Source: Amphibalanus amphitrite
Taxonomy: Eukaryota; Arthropoda; Thecostraca; Balanomorpha; Balanidae
Assembly: GCF_019059575.1 (NCBI RefSeq)
Contig: NW_024882876.1
Location: forward strand, 112,518-176,517
Direction of reading: 5' to 3'
Length of the DNA: 64,000 bases
A model generated the notes under the pieces. That model was not told where the DNA came from. It was given only the letters and a program-made list of their open reading frames with translations, and ran no database searches. The position numbers and the translations under genes are program-made. Shown here piece after piece: positions 36,801-45,157 of this stretch. How positions within the stretch are numbered: position 1 is the stretch's first letter; each line of letters starts with the position of its first letter.

Positions 36801-39800
36801 GCGTCGAATGCGCCGCAGTGCGGCCTATTCGCGCCGCATTCGACACGGCTGCGACGCCGCCCCACGTCACACAGGTCGGACGTGCGCCGCGTCAGCCGCC
36901 ACCGCGCCAGTGCGCCACTCGTCGCCGCAGAAGGCGGAACGCGCACGGTCCGGATGCTGGGAGCTGGTAGCGCGCATCAGTGTGTGCTCATCAAACAGAC
37001 AATAAACGGTATTTGGTCTCTGAGTACCTGTGAGCATTCCATTACGATGCCGACCCGGTGAGTGTGGCCGATCAGATAAAATATCAGCTTTCCTGGCTTA
37101 GTCAAAGCTTGCGTGTTGGTAAAAACCAACGCAGCGCTACTGAATCCTGTTATCCAGGATGTGATCTGAAATTGAGCCAATTAGTGCAGCCCAGGTGACC
37201 GGCAGGGGGCAGGGGGAGGGGGGGTGGAGTGGCCTTCCGCCGCACCGCCTCTGTCCCGTCGTGATTCACACCAGCGTAATGCTCTGTTTACACCGTACTA
37301 CAAACGTCCTGTTTTACAGCGCGGTAAAACAAGCGGTCCTGCACGTCACACGCCGAAAGTTCCGCGGCTCCGGCCTTGACGGCAGCCGCAGCAACCAGAG
37401 ACCAGCGACTTTTGGAAAAAGGTGCCAGCCAGCGAACTCCGAGCCAAAGTAACACTAACAGTCGGCACACTAACAGTAAACAAACACGGCGCCACACCAC
37501 GCAGCCACGGGAGGAATATGGCGTGACCGGCCGACCGCGGACCGCGAGCAGACGGCTCTCTCGGACCGCGCGGCACGATCCCGCTGACCGCAGCTGCACG
37601 ACTCGGGGTTCGCGGCGGACATCGACGGTGGTGGTTCCCCGCGGTTCCCGACGTGACTACTGGGTTACCGCGGTTCCCGACGTGGCCGCTGGGTTATGGC
37701 GGTTCCCAGGGCTCACAGTGGAGAGCTGGCGAATTTCGTACAGCCCAGCTGTGTCTCATCCGTGTACTCTGAAACTAATGCCTCCAATCTCCATGTTTCG
37801 TCTTATTCAACAGAACATCTAGAACGCATCAGCTATAGCTTTCAGTTCTTACTCCGCCCCTTCCTAAGTCACAGCCCCCTCATCACCCTCCTCACGCACT
37901 TTCCTTCAAGCATAGTAGCCGGCCACCCGCAATTGAACTATCTCACAGTATCGATACCGTGATCACGAACCCACGGACAAGATCACGGCCAGGCGATGCA
38001 ACCACATTGACGCAGACAGACGATAGGATGGGACCACAACAGGCAGCCGATAGGATAGGATCACAACAGGCAGCCGATAGGTCGGTCGGTCGGCCCCACA
38101 GATCAGCCGGGGTTCAGCGCCGACCATAAACCTCCCGCCGAGACACGGTCCAATAACCAGCCACCGCCCCACCGCCGCGCAGCGTCATATCGTGGAGAAA
38201 TACAGACGCCGTTAGCCCGTTAGGTTCCATATGTGTGCGCGGTTGGATAGCGATGATGCCGTTTGTCTTAGAGCTGGTGTAAGGCTCCAGTCGTCAAAAT
38301 CAAGGGTAAGAGAAATTAGTTCAAAACCATGATAGGGGGGCCCCAGAGGCGTCCCGAGTCCGACCGGTGTTAGCGCAGCTAATGGTGGTGGTATTGAAAC
38401 ATATTCGCTGTTCACATATCAGCCAAATGTACAGACTCTCGCCGCTCGTGAATCAGGCTTTGGTCCCGAGCTCAAACTGGGTTGCAATGCGTCAACGACT
38501 CAACATTGAGTTATACCGTTAAAACATTGAGTCGTCCAACTCCTCCCCCCCCCCCCCCATTCCACCCCCTGAGGCAATGACATAGTTCGACACGGCGGCG
38601 GCCTATCAGGCCCACTGTTTGTGGCCGCCCACGCCCACGGCGAGTCACCGCCAAGCAACGTGACCAGTCTCCAGCAGCCGTCAGCACCTCCGGACGGTGA
38701 CGTCACGCCTCTCCGCGACCCCCCCCCCCCCACCCCACCCCTCCCCCGCCTACCCCTCCCTCCAACCGACACGAGGCGCCCGGCGTCTCAATCACCGGGA
38801 CTCAGTCCGAGCATCATTCCATTACCGGCTGACGTCAGGCCGGCGACAATATCGTCCCGGGGCTACGACACAAGTGCCGAGAGAGAGGTGGCTGCGGAGC
38901 CAGGCGGTACGCAGAACACGGTCGACACACTGCAATATGGGCGAGGGGCAGACGCGCGACGCCGGCGATGGTAGGGGAAACGGGGATATGGGGGAATCGA
39001 GCCAGAAACGGAGCCCAAGGAATGCAGACACAGTCGAGATGAAAGGCATGGTATTGATCGCGGTGGACATGAGATTGGCAAGAGCGAATTAGGGACAGCG
39101 AAACTTAAATGGAGTGTTGACCGGAGGGTGAGACTGATAGTGCCTGGACGGGGGAACTCGAGACGCTCCGAGTTCGGACCGCTGTTGGTGCAGCTGCCGC
39201 CGGCCGGCCCCGTAACTGATAGTCTCGGCAAACAGCGCTATCGAGCGCTGCCGGATAACCTTTACCCGAGCCGTGAGAGAGCGAAGCCGTTCACGGGATA
39301 GCGCCAGACGGTCGTATCGCTCGACTTGCGACACGGATCGTAGAGGGGGTAGATTGTGGGCAAACACCGGTCCGGGTGTTCTGCCGCTCTTTTCCCTTTA
39401 ACGATAGCTGTGCGGCGAGCTTTTATAGCAGAGCAGACACTGCCGTAAAACCAACGGGAGCAATTGCGCCGTTTTATTTCCCAGTTTCGCGCCGGGCCTA
39501 AGAGGACAAGCGCGATGTTATTGCCTGAGGGGGAGGGGTGGGGGCTCATCCGGACGCCAGGGCAGAAAAATGGCACGACATTCCCCACTCCTTAGTCATT
39601 TGTTTACATCGAGAACAAACAGGATCCAGTCACCAGCTCGATCGAGCCATGCAACAGCGCTAAGAGGGGGGGAGTGAACCACTATACCAAAGTAATATTA
39701 GCCATGCCAGCTGCCTAGCTTCGGAGGTAAGACACAGATCCGGGGGTGTCTCACGTAAATAAGAATTAGAAGGACGACTTCGTTCCATCGATCATGGAAT

Positions 39801-41575
39801 GGACGGTCCGGTTGGTAGGAGTCATTGCTGCTGGCAAGCACAGCTGGTGAAGTTTGAGAAGGAGCCTCCTCGTCTGCTCGCAATGCACCTGCATTGTTGC
39901 AGTGCGTCACCGCAAACTGCGCTGCACGGCCTCTTCAGTCGGCCGGCCCGACAGCCTTTTACATCCACCGCTATCGGCCCACCGTGCGGCCCGATAGGGC
40001 ACCTGCTGATACCGGGGCGGTGGAATGAATCAGCCCGGAGCTGTGTAAACCGAGTCTACTGTCGCCACCGGGACAGAGCCGGCCGGCCGATCGGGGTCGG
40101 GTGGGAGCCGCCGCACCGCCCCCGCCCCCGCCGCCGCCCCCGCCGCCGCCCCCGCCGCCCCCGCCGCCGCCGATGCGGTGTTTACAGTAGCGCGAGCCGC
40201 GGCCCGGTCTGGCAGCTTCGATCGCCAGCGGTGGCCAGGGCCGGGCCGACGGTGGCCAACCAGCCAGCCAAAACGCCCCACTGCCAGCCGGCCAGCTGGG
40301 GACGACTGCACAGCTGGGGACGACCCTTACCGGAGGGACAGTCAGTCCTGACCGCTCACTCCGGCCAGCTCGGTAACCAGCGGAAAACAGACATAGACGG
40401 AGACCACAGCTGGTGCCAACTCCTGTCCTGATAACCCGCCAACAAACCAAGCCACACCCCAACCGCCATGGCTTCGTCGAGCAGTTTAGCGTCACAGCTC
40501 GAACAGACAACACTAAAGCAGCTAAGCCTTGCTTCACCCTCTTACCTCGCAAGGCCCTTGCTAGATTGATTTTCGACACCAACAATGGCATCCAGACAAC
40601 CCAATGACCCACACAGTCACCTAACCAATGGCCATCCTTTCATTTTGCCGCCGTCACCCAGCCAGCAAACCACCCGGCCACGCGCCTACCCAGCCAACTA
40701 CCCAGTCAGCCAGTCGCCCGTCAGCCACCCACCCTTCCTCCTAACCCGCGCGCACCAGCCCACCCACCCACCACCACCAGGCGCCGGGCCGGGCCGGTCC
40801 GGGCGGTCAGCGGCTCCCGGTTCCAGACGGCGACCCAGACTGCTGACACACCGCCGCTGGCCAAAGCGGCGGACGGCTCGTCGGAAATCGGCCGGCTGGC
40901 CGGGCGCCCGGACCGCCGGGTCGCTCGCCGGCCGTCACACCCGGCCCTTAACCCCTTCCGGTGCGACCCGTACCCCATTCCGACGCGCTAAGAGCTCCTC
41001 TACCGAACGCTGAATAGCGGAGGGTTTGACGTGCCCTGTCTAACGAGACGCCCGCTCGCGTGACTGCAGCCATTCTCGTGGCCGTGAGACAACGACCGTA
41101 CGATGGGACCGCACAACGAAAACTGCCGTGTCGCTGGCTGTAGTCGGACATGAGCCCCACGCCAGCGCTCCTTATGTGAACACGCTGTCCACAGCGCGGC
41201 CCTGAGTCCATAACTCAGCACAAAACAGCGGCTCGCAGACACCGCGCTGGCACGGCGAGCCGACTGACATCACCGCCAAATTCGGCCACATCGTCAGCCC
41301 TTCACCGAGCGGGCGGCTGGTTCGGGGAGCTGCCTCCATCTGACCTCATTTAGCTAGTCTCCGTCTGCACATCAACCCTCCATTGAACAGCCGAGCGACA
41401 TGCCCAGCCAGAACAGCGCCGTGCGCGGGAATGAGCGCGGCTCACCTGCAAGGGCCTTGATGCGCGACCTCTCGAAGAGCCGCGACGATGAGTTTCCTCC
41501 GTCGTACTCCATATCGTCGCCCATGTCCTGGTTGGTGACGGGGTCCCATCGCGGCACGCCGATGTCGGTCGTCAT
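5740..41575 (-). CDS. beta-Spec: beta-spectrin, complete coding region, 39 coding exons
   Basis: Beta chain of the submembrane spectrin skeleton. It pairs with alpha-spectrin, crosslinks actin and binds ankyrin. Exons in transcript order: 41575-41446, 35078-34927, 33207-33034, 32561-32273, 31596-31296, 30743-30615, 30329-30182, 29358-29195, 28744-28528, 28249-28115, 27450-27259, 26380-25935, 25514-25400, 25177-24980, 24432-24265, 23911-23750, 23373-23193, 22729-22576, 22354-22210, 21521-21334, 18358-18155, 17864-17546, 17207-16881, 16598-16398, 16018-15855, 15433-15229, 14875-14681, 14413-14234, 13912-13668, 13397-13259, 12942-12766, 12474-12370, 12219-11979, 11306-11253, 9905-9786, 8218-8057, 6868-6775, 6390-6211, 5938-5740. 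Every donor is GT, every acceptor AG, and all phases agree. The total is 7,299 nt (2,432 aa), or 2,320 aa without the three linker cassettes. Insect beta-spectrins are about 2,290 aa. No frameshift or internal stop was seen. Confidence 0.97.
6558..6645. repeat. Two-copy 44-46 bp tandem repeat in a beta-spectrin intron
   Basis: Two nearly identical units, each starting TTCGTTGACTTGATTATTGG, followed by a T-run (10 and 8 bases) and AACAAGCTGAAC. They lie in the intron between the PH exons. They differ mainly in the length of the T-run, so the duplication looks recent. Confidence 0.85.
7040..7706. mobile_element. Dispersed-repeat-like element with short terminal inverted repeats and internal units
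   Basis: The ends are inverted copies built on GTTACGGAGCGAGCGAAGCG (left, 7039-7066) and its complement CTCGCTCGCTCCGTTAC (right, about 7689-7706). The interior holds about 120-bp degenerate units, each with an AGATCTCGAGAACGGCTGG-like segment, then GCTCAAATTTGG, and CACGTGCGCACGTGCA palindromes between units. A run of GGCC repeats lies near 7101-7121. It sits in the intron before the PH exons. I see no transposase, so it would be non-autonomous; I do not know the family. The ORFs across it look incidental. Confidence 0.6.
8057..8218 (-). CDS. beta-Spec: Linker cassette exon 3 of beta-spectrin with a basic aromatic Ser-rich segment
   Basis: A 162-bp exon, phase 1 at both ends, with a GTGAGT donor. 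Its product contains [20 protein letters not shown], then [16 protein letters not shown]. The first part is strongly basic with spaced Phe residues, like membrane- or calmodulin-binding effector segments. The second has an S-D-D-E motif that would suit casein kinase 2. Two acceptors in the same phase, 21 bp apart (exon start at 8218 or 8197), would add or drop seven residues. I know no equivalent in fly beta-spectrin. Confidence 0.7.
8219..9785. other. beta-spectrin intron between linker cassettes 3 and 2
   Basis: About 1.6 kb without a recognisable gene, RNA or repeat. Composition shifts from GC-rich next to the exons to more AT-rich near 9290-9530. No ORF here looks like a known protein. 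Confidence 0.6.
9786..9905 (-). CDS. beta-Spec: Candidate linker cassette exon 2 of beta-spectrin (Ala/Pro-rich, 40 codons)
   Basis: A 120-bp exon with acceptor GTTGTAG and donor A|GTGAGT, phase 1 at both ends. The joined frame reads [19 protein letters not shown], then an alanine-rich run ending PKASASVSR. This resembles the Ala/Pro-rich linker already begun by the exon at 12219-11979. GC content is very high. Exact boundaries are inferred; the donor is strong and the acceptor is plausible. Confidence 0.6.
9906..11252. other. beta-spectrin intron between linker cassettes 2 and 1
   Basis: No gene recognised. A GC-rich patch at about 10360-10510 could hide another small cassette, but I found no convincing pair of phase-1 splice sites. 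At 10980-11175 there are degenerate repeats built on GGGTCTACCGG and GGTCTGTTGAGGG. Confidence 0.5.
11253..11306 (-). CDS. beta-Spec: Candidate linker cassette exon 1 of beta-spectrin (18 codons)
   Basis: A 54-bp exon bounded by an AG acceptor (CCGGCAG) and the donor G|GTACTG. It begins with two bases and ends with one base of a split codon, so it can be included or skipped without a frameshift. Read in the joined frame it gives [18 protein letters not shown]. It is called from splice sites, phase and open frame between phase-1 neighbours; I know no homologue. Weaker than its neighbours because the upstream pyrimidine tract is poor. Confidence 0.5.
11979..12219 (-). CDS. beta-Spec: beta-spectrin exon ending the rod and starting the variable linker
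   Basis: Starts [20 protein letters not shown], the charged helix that closes the last partial repeat. It then turns into a low-complexity Ala/Pro/Gly/Ser segment with [14 protein letters not shown] and [17 protein letters not shown]. It ends in phase 1 at a GTGAGT donor. The linker between rod and PH domain is variable in this family, so the composition alone is not alarming. It can join in frame to the PH-domain exon at 6868 or to any of the three cassettes between them. Confidence 0.93.
12370..16598 (-). CDS. beta-Spec: beta-spectrin distal repeat exons, including the expected ankyrin-binding region (residues about 1547-2083)
   Basis: Nine exons: 16598-16398, 16018-15855, 15433-15229, 14875-14681, 14413-14234, 13912-13668, 13397-13259, 12942-12766 and 12474-12370. 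Segments include [137 protein letters not shown] and [20 protein letters not shown]. In other beta-spectrins ankyrin binds repeats 14-15, which by position should lie near residues 1,600-1,850; that is inference. The last exons form repeats 16 and partial repeat 17, which tetramerises with alpha-spectrin. Confidence 0.95.
16881..22729 (-). CDS. beta-Spec: beta-spectrin repeat exons (residues about 1101-1546)
   Basis: Six exons: 22729-22576, 22354-22210, 21521-21334, 18358-18155, 17864-17546 and 17207-16881. Recognisable segments are [100 protein letters not shown] and [20 protein letters not shown]. The intron between 21334 and 18358 is swollen to about 3 kb by an array of copied splice sites and a transposon inserted in it. 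The coding sequence itself is intact. Confidence 0.95.
18325..18715 (-). repeat. Tandem array of beta-spectrin 3' splice-site copies, proximal half
   Basis: The authentic exon start (18358, CGCAGCCGCTCC block at 18326) is followed in the intron by copies of that block at 18397, 18469, 18541, 18611 and 18682, spaced 70-72 bp. Each unit holds an AG acceptor plus the first 38 or so coding bases ([12 protein letters not shown]), then about 33 bp of intron. All complete copies keep the AG. Reading on from a copied acceptor meets an in-frame TGA within the unit. The fifth copy is cut at 18715 by a transposon. Confidence 0.93.
18716..20682. mobile_element. hAT-like non-autonomous transposon (1,967 bp) with 8-bp target duplication
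   Basis: Left end is CAGGGGCGGATCCAGG; the right end, read inverted, is CAGGGGCGGATCCAAGG. Flanking copies of CCGCTCCC at 18708-18715 and 20683-20690 form an exact 8-bp target site duplication, the hallmark of hAT elements, whose ends also begin CA(G). Removing element plus one duplication leaves a 70-bp array unit, matching its neighbours. There is no transposase ORF. Most of the interior is a minisatellite (annotated separately). The right-hand terminal 160-odd bp is duplicated in tandem (about 20345-20513 and 20514-20682), so there are two right ends. Confidence 0.9.
19060..20480. repeat. Roughly 20-bp minisatellite inside the hAT-like element, switching orientation near 20345
   Basis: Dozens of variant units of the form CCAGGGGCACCACAGGCCTG. 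From about 20345 the units run in the opposite orientation (TGGTGCCCCTGGCGGTCCTG), so the array as a whole can fold back. Long open frames across it (collagen-like Gly/Pro/His repeats) result from the unit length and lack of stops. They are not genes. Confidence 0.9.
20683..21060 (-). repeat. Tandem array of beta-spectrin 3' splice-site copies, distal half
   Basis: Continuation of the 70-72 bp array beyond the transposon, with the conserved block at 20727, 20798, 20870, 20940 and 21012. Including the proximal half there are ten copies besides the authentic site. Variation is confined mainly to the pyrimidine-tract region (CGCGC, ATGGAGGG or GTGCGGG versions), while the AG and the coding-like part are almost unchanged. 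Confidence 0.93.
22916..23212 (-). repeat. Tandem array of beta-spectrin 5' splice-site copies
   Basis: The authentic exon end (23193, GCTGCTCAGCC|GTGAGT) is followed in the intron by four more copies of the same exon end plus donor, starting at 23121, 23052, 22986 and 22916. Spacing is 66-70 bp. Each keeps an intact GTGAGT donor. The connecting sequence is a C/T-rich stretch on the plus strand. Copies add no long reading frame. Confidence 0.92.
23193..27450 (-). CDS. beta-Spec: beta-spectrin repeat exons (residues about 614-1100)
   Basis: Seven exons: 27450-27259, 26380-25935, 25514-25400, 25177-24980, 24432-24265, 23911-23750 and 23373-23193. The 446-bp exon (26380-25935) is the longest in the gene and spans about one and a half repeats ([40 protein letters not shown]). 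Others encode [58 protein letters not shown] and [20 protein letters not shown]. These match the conserved mid-rod order of invertebrate beta-spectrin. Exon 27450-27259 has tandemly copied splice junctions on both sides. Confidence 0.95.
24671..24860. mobile_element. Foldback element / MITE-like long hairpin
   Basis: About 190 bp in which the left arm (from CTGAAACAGACTCTTTCCGC at 24677) is repeated inverted at the right (ending GCGGAAAGAGTCTGTTTCAG at 24854), with only a few mismatches. The arms are about 60 bp; a further weaker pairing is around CGCATCAATCGC and GCGATTGATGCG in the centre. It lies in a beta-spectrin intron. No coding capacity. I could not fix a target duplication. Confidence 0.7.
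27177..27275 (-). repeat. Short tandem copies of a beta-spectrin 5' splice site
   Basis: The exon end and donor (CACAAG|GTCAGT, exon end at 27259) recur at 27214 and 27177, spacing 40 and 37 bp. Each copy contains the exon-derived CTGGCCAAACACAAG plus a usable GTCAGT. In the joined frame the copies remain open for a while, so use of a distal donor would add residues before any stop. Confidence 0.85.
27434..27605 (-). repeat. Tandem copies of a beta-spectrin 3' splice site
   Basis: The acceptor and exon start (CTCGCAG|GACGCGTACGCGGAGCT, exon start 27450) are repeated almost exactly about 76 bp away at 27510-27530. A third, worn copy lies near 27588-27605. The intronic part of the unit (GGTGGAGGGTCATCGTGTGG) is copied as well. 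The same exon carries copied donors at its other end. Confidence 0.82.
28115..31596 (-). CDS. beta-Spec: beta-spectrin end of CH2 and first spectrin repeats (residues about 249-613)
   Basis: Six exons (31596-31296, 30743-30615, 30329-30182, 29358-29195, 28744-28528, 28249-28115). The first finishes CH2 (HPDEK-like segment [18 protein letters not shown]) and enters the first triple-helical repeat. Later exons encode [45 protein letters not shown], the charged block [20 protein letters not shown], and [13 protein letters not shown]. Coiled-coil heptad spacing and the conserved Trp and Leu of spectrin repeats are visible. The donor of exon 30329-30182 is copied into the next intron. Confidence 0.95.
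30088..30200 (-). repeat. Tandem copies of a beta-spectrin 5' splice site (about 33 bp unit)
   Basis: The exon end CGACTCGTCTCTCAG|GTGAGG (exon end 30182) is followed by copies at 30154, 30121 and 30088, spacing 32-33 bp. The copies at 30154 and 30121 keep GTCAGG or GTGAGG donors; the last has lost its donor. This is the shortest unit of the seven junction arrays. Confidence 0.82.
32273..35078 (-). CDS. beta-Spec: beta-spectrin actin-binding domain exons (CH1 and most of CH2)
   Basis: Three exons (35078-34927, 33207-33034, 32561-32273) encode residues about 44-248. CH1 carries the first actinin-type signature ([12 protein letters not shown]) and the second ([19 protein letters not shown]), followed by [20 protein letters not shown] and [14 protein letters not shown]2 contains [45 protein letters not shown] and LNNAFNVAE. 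These are the hallmark actin-binding segments of beta-spectrins and alpha-actinins. I recognise nothing further in the introns at 33208-34926 and 32562-33033, which are GC-rich. Confidence 0.96.
33208..34926. other. beta-spectrin intron between CH1 exons
   Basis: About 1.7 kb, GC-rich around 33900-34560, with no gene, RNA or clear transposon that I can recognise. Confidence 0.6.
36049..36121 (-). CDS. beta-Spec: Candidate alternative beta-spectrin first exon (isoform B)
   Basis: A short reading frame starts with ATG at 36121 and encodes 24 residues ([14 protein letters not shown], then [10 protein letters not shown]). It ends in phase 1 at a strong donor, G|GTAGGC, at 36049/36048. The CH1 exon at 35078 starts with two bases of a split codon, so joining gives ...[15 protein letters not shown] in frame, the same phase as the distant first exon at 41575. 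The acidic N-terminus does not resemble isoform A. The region is GC-rich, as expected of a promoter. It is inferred from phase and position only; I recognise no homologue. Confidence 0.55.
36122..41445. other. Large first intron of beta-spectrin (isoform A) / region upstream of isoform B
   Basis: About 5.3 kb, GC-rich. No gene recognised. Two TGACGTCA sites lie at 38698-38705 and 38830-38837, upstream of the alternative first exon. A two-copy 27-28 bp repeat (GGCAGCCGATAGGAT core) is at 38028-38095, and a (CCGCCC)n tract at 40116-40172. The stretch just upstream of 36121 is GC-rich and could be the isoform-B promoter, but I find no TATA-like element I would trust. Confidence 0.5.
40116..40172. 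repeat. Imperfect CCGCCC / CCG microsatellite
   Basis: About 57 bp of CCCCCG and CCG units on the plus strand in the first intron of beta-spectrin. Confidence 0.9.
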
Positions 41576-41626
41576 GGTGACGGCGTGGCCGACCGAGCCG
41601 ACCTCAGCTCCGCCTCAGCGCCCGCC
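41446..41626 (-). CDS. beta-Spec: beta-spectrin first coding exon (isoform A) with short 5' UTR
   Basis: Encodes residues 1-43, beginning [12 protein letters not shown] and ending in the conserved stretch [16 protein letters not shown] that leads into CH1. It ends in phase 1 at a GTGAGC donor (41445). The Met at 41575 is chosen because the N-terminus resembles insect beta-spectrin (MTTDI...RWDP). A candidate 3' splice site (TTACAG) places the start of this exon at 41626, leaving 51 nt of 5' UTR. A second copy of that acceptor lies at 41693. Upstream non-coding exon(s) are therefore expected at higher coordinates, but I cannot place them. Confidence 0.9.
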
Positions 41627-41712
41627 CTGTAACGGAGGGACGAGAGGGTCAGCACCGACCGAGCCGACCTCAGCTCCGCCTCAGCGCCCGCTCTGGAACG
41701 GAGGGACGGAAC
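41591..41712 (-). repeat. Two-copy tandem repeat over the 3' splice site of the first coding exon
   Basis: The 66-bp segment from GACCGAGCCGACCTCAGCTC (41591) recurs at 41657. Each copy contains an acceptor (TTACAG and TTCCAG) followed by the 5' UTR sequence. Either could start the exon, changing only the 5' UTR length. Confidence 0.8.
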
Positions 41713-44700
41713 GGGGCGGTCAGCGGCGACGGTCGCATTTGAGGGCACAGCAGAGCAGAGTAGAGCAGGACAGAACAGTTACGGCCGGTCAGCGCACGGC
41801 GAGATCTACAGTGTCAGGGCAGAGCAGAGCATAGTATGTAGAGCAGGAAAGAACAGTCAGGGCCGGTTATTGTAAAAGATGCGGCACGTTAGGATAGGGA
41901 ACTATATGGCAATACAGGGAAAACTGAGCAGAGAAGGGCACTGCACAGCAGGTCGGGGTAGATGATGGGAGGAGGGCGGAGCAGGAAAACTCGACTGCTC
42001 TCCTCTCCGGGTAGGTCTAACTAGCCATGATGCCTGGTGAGGTCGACACGCCATTCTCACATAAGGGTCCGTTGTTTGGGTGCAGGGTGTAACAACATAA
42101 CGACCCCAGACTTGTTGCACCAGGGCGCTGCAGGGCTGATGATAATGACGATGATTGGCACTGAGGGCTTTTTATTACCGTTGCGTACCGTGAAAAACTT
42201 CGTGAGAAAACGCGTCAGTTGGGCATGCATGGGTCGGTCGAGTCCGGTATGAATGACACAGGCCGACTCACGACTAACAAAGATGTGAGGCATCAGGACA
42301 GGGAGGTGCATGCCAGGACGGCTCAGACGTCAGCGGTCTGTCCCGTGACACTGGTCAGTCTCAGTCCGTCGCATCTGGACACGACGGCTGACTGACGCAA
42401 AGAGTCCAGAAATAACCCTGGCAGGTAATCATGTGGCAGAGTAACCCAGGACTGTCATAAAATGACGTCGCAGAAAATGTTTGGAGCGTCGATCCATTTC
42501 TCGTTGCCTTGTAATAATTGCAAACAACCAATGTCCAATCGTACCCGATTCTTATTTGATTCGTCTAATTTCAAGGGAGTTCAGAAACAAAACTTAGAAT
42601 ACCATTGCTTTCAAATAAACACAGCAATAGTAGTTCAAAATCGTGCCTTCCTTCGCATGTTATACCCGCATCAGCGTGTCAGTTCAATATTTCTGACCTA
42701 TAATTAGATGACAGGTTTGTCCCACACCGGTAACACAGCCCACAATAGCACACAGCTCAACTGACCGCAGCCACAAACGAGCGCGGCGCGGCGGATCACC
42801 GCACTGCAGTGTTACCGGACCATGCTGGTTGCAACGTCCACTCTCCGGCCACAACATTCACCGGCCGCAGACACCATGCGTCGGCGACTAGTGTGGTTTG
42901 GTCCGTACCAAGGTCTCCCTCCACACATCTCAGCCTTGCACGACACCCAGACCACCGAGAGAAAGCATCACAATGTCCACACATCGCGACCATGTCGAGT
43001 CATTTGTCCACACACCATAGAGAGATGGGCAGACGCCAGACAGCGTGGGATGACGACGAAAGAAGAGACAACACTAAGGCAGAGAGACGCAGACTGACGG
43101 GTATACACAGCAGACCAGTAGGGAGAGACAGGAGGAAATGGCAGAACAGCAGACGGAGACGGGAGGAGGAGACGGGAGGAGACTGGGTGAGGCAACACTC
43201 TCTCAAGGCTGAATGTTTCGGCAGTCACACTGACAAAGGAAGAACATTACCGTAATGGAACGGGAGCCGAATAAGACAAGTTTATGTTGGACCCCAATAA
43301 TCATTTCGAAAACATCAGGCAAGTGGCGTTGTTTCGCTTCGAGTCCCTGTAGATGAGTCACCACAAAACGGGGCAGAACACCTGAGTTACCTACCAGCCC
43401 TCCACATTCGGAGTCGGCGCCTAATATAGTCCAACAGATCTGCTGCGAGGTAAGCCATCCCCACTTTGCATTTACTTGCCCAAAGCGACACCTGCGCATC
43501 TGTTCAGCGCCGAAAGGACACCTGTTGTTTGTGCTGTATGCCCTCACTCTAATTCCTATCATACCCCCCCCCCCCCGCCTCCCCTACTGATCCAACATCA
43601 CACCCATGGAGTACAAGTTTCGGAAGATCAGAAGACACTGATAATCCGTGCGTAGAATGTGGATCGGTTGGAGCCAACTGACAACATCCAGCAGCCCCAC
43701 TGGACACTGCTCAACTGCAAGGCACAACATTCCTGTCACAGCACCCAGGCGGCGACCGGCGGGTCTCCCATCCATGAACCATGGATCGTCAACTGTGTGC
43801 ACTGTGCAGAAAGTGTTTGCATTGATACTTCACGACATGGGGGCGACGGGGAGGCGAGGGCGATGCAGGGGCGACCGGCGAAGTAACAGGTTGGCCGCTG
43901 CAGCCAGGACGCACATGCAGCCGCCAGGCACAGCTGGTGCAGACAAAGATAGGTGGCATCAGAGTGGGGAGACCAGCGTCTGGTGCGCTGTAACTGTATG
44001 GATCGAGTGACGGTGATGCAGGGGATCCAAGGACGAACCGAAGTTCGGTCTGCAATAGGCTGGTGGTGGCGAGTGCGATTGTAACATCCTTATAGCCTGC
44101 AAGAAAGTCAGCAGAGTTTTCGGTTTGTGACTTTACGATGTGTTCGCCCCGTGAAAAAAGCAAACAGTACAGGATATAAGGCCTATTTTGCATTTCGGTT
44201 GATATCATTTTTAATTTTTCACGCTGAGCAAGTTGTAATGACAACGACGCTAGGGCAAAAAAGAACATTGTAAGCGAATACTCATAACTAAGGACTGTGA
44301 CACAAGGACCCATAAGTGGGGACGGAACAACAAAAGACCGACGTGTAATGTCGACACAGTGCCATCGATCAAACGAGCGTCCCATTGTCCCAGATACGGC
44401 CGCCGTCATTGTGAAGGTCCGGACACCGCAGATCGGCCACCGAAGGCTAACTGTATGGAAATCACGCCCATCGGACACATATTACAGAACGAGACGACAA
44501 ACTGACCGGAAAATTACACCTGAAAACGAAACACAAGACGTAGTTCGACCGATAATACAGTGTAGCTTGTCACAAAACGCTACAAATCAGGGAATGTGGA
44601 GTGCTTCAGTAGGCAAGTCAACCAAAAGTTAAGTGTCATCAATAACAAGCTGCCTGGTAATTGATAAATACCTAAATGCAGTATCTTGCAAAAAGTTCAC

Positions 44701-45149
44701 GATTTTCACAATTAAAGCAACTTTATGGCTGTCTCGTCCCGACTTCAAGCCGTTTGAGAGCTGCCCTAGCTGCCGGCAGCCCGGCCGACTCGCCCCACAC
44801 GGCTCTGCTCGGCGACCCAGGGTCGTCAGTCGCTCCCCGCCCGGCGACCCATGGTCTTCAGTCCGCTCCCCGCCGCCGCGCCGCAGTCGCACCTGTGCCA
44901 ACCAGGTGTCCGAGCAACACGCGTCCTCCATTTGTCCCCGGTCATGGCTGGGGGATGAGCCGACTGCCGAGGTGGGGCGGTCGAGAACGTGCATATTGCA
45001 CAGCGCCCTTTTCACTGAGTACCAACCAGTTGTTCTTTTTCTTTTTCACTGACCGGTCATATAAAGTTCGTAGATTTTAAGGAGATCACATGATTGGGAC
45101 ACATTTTGGAAGACATTTTTCTGGATACCTAGACATCAAGCCCAACAGC
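41713..45149. other. Upstream of beta-spectrin; no gene recognised
   Basis: May include non-coding first exon(s) and promoter of beta-spectrin. A two-copy, roughly 90-bp repeat around GCAGAGCAGAGTAGAGCAGG lies at about 41750-41870. A 229-codon open frame on the minus strand (43789-44478) resembles no protein I know. Confidence 0.5.
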
Positions 45150-45157
45150 CCAAATAC

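Noticed and set aside
39799..40431. 210-codon plus-strand open frame
   Set aside because: It runs through the CCGCCC tract and overlaps another long frame on the opposite strand; typical of GC-rich non-coding DNA.
43789..44478. 229-codon minus-strand open frame
   Set aside because: No recognisable domain, no flanking exons, and amino-acid use looks random. Kept only as a remark in the intergenic entry.
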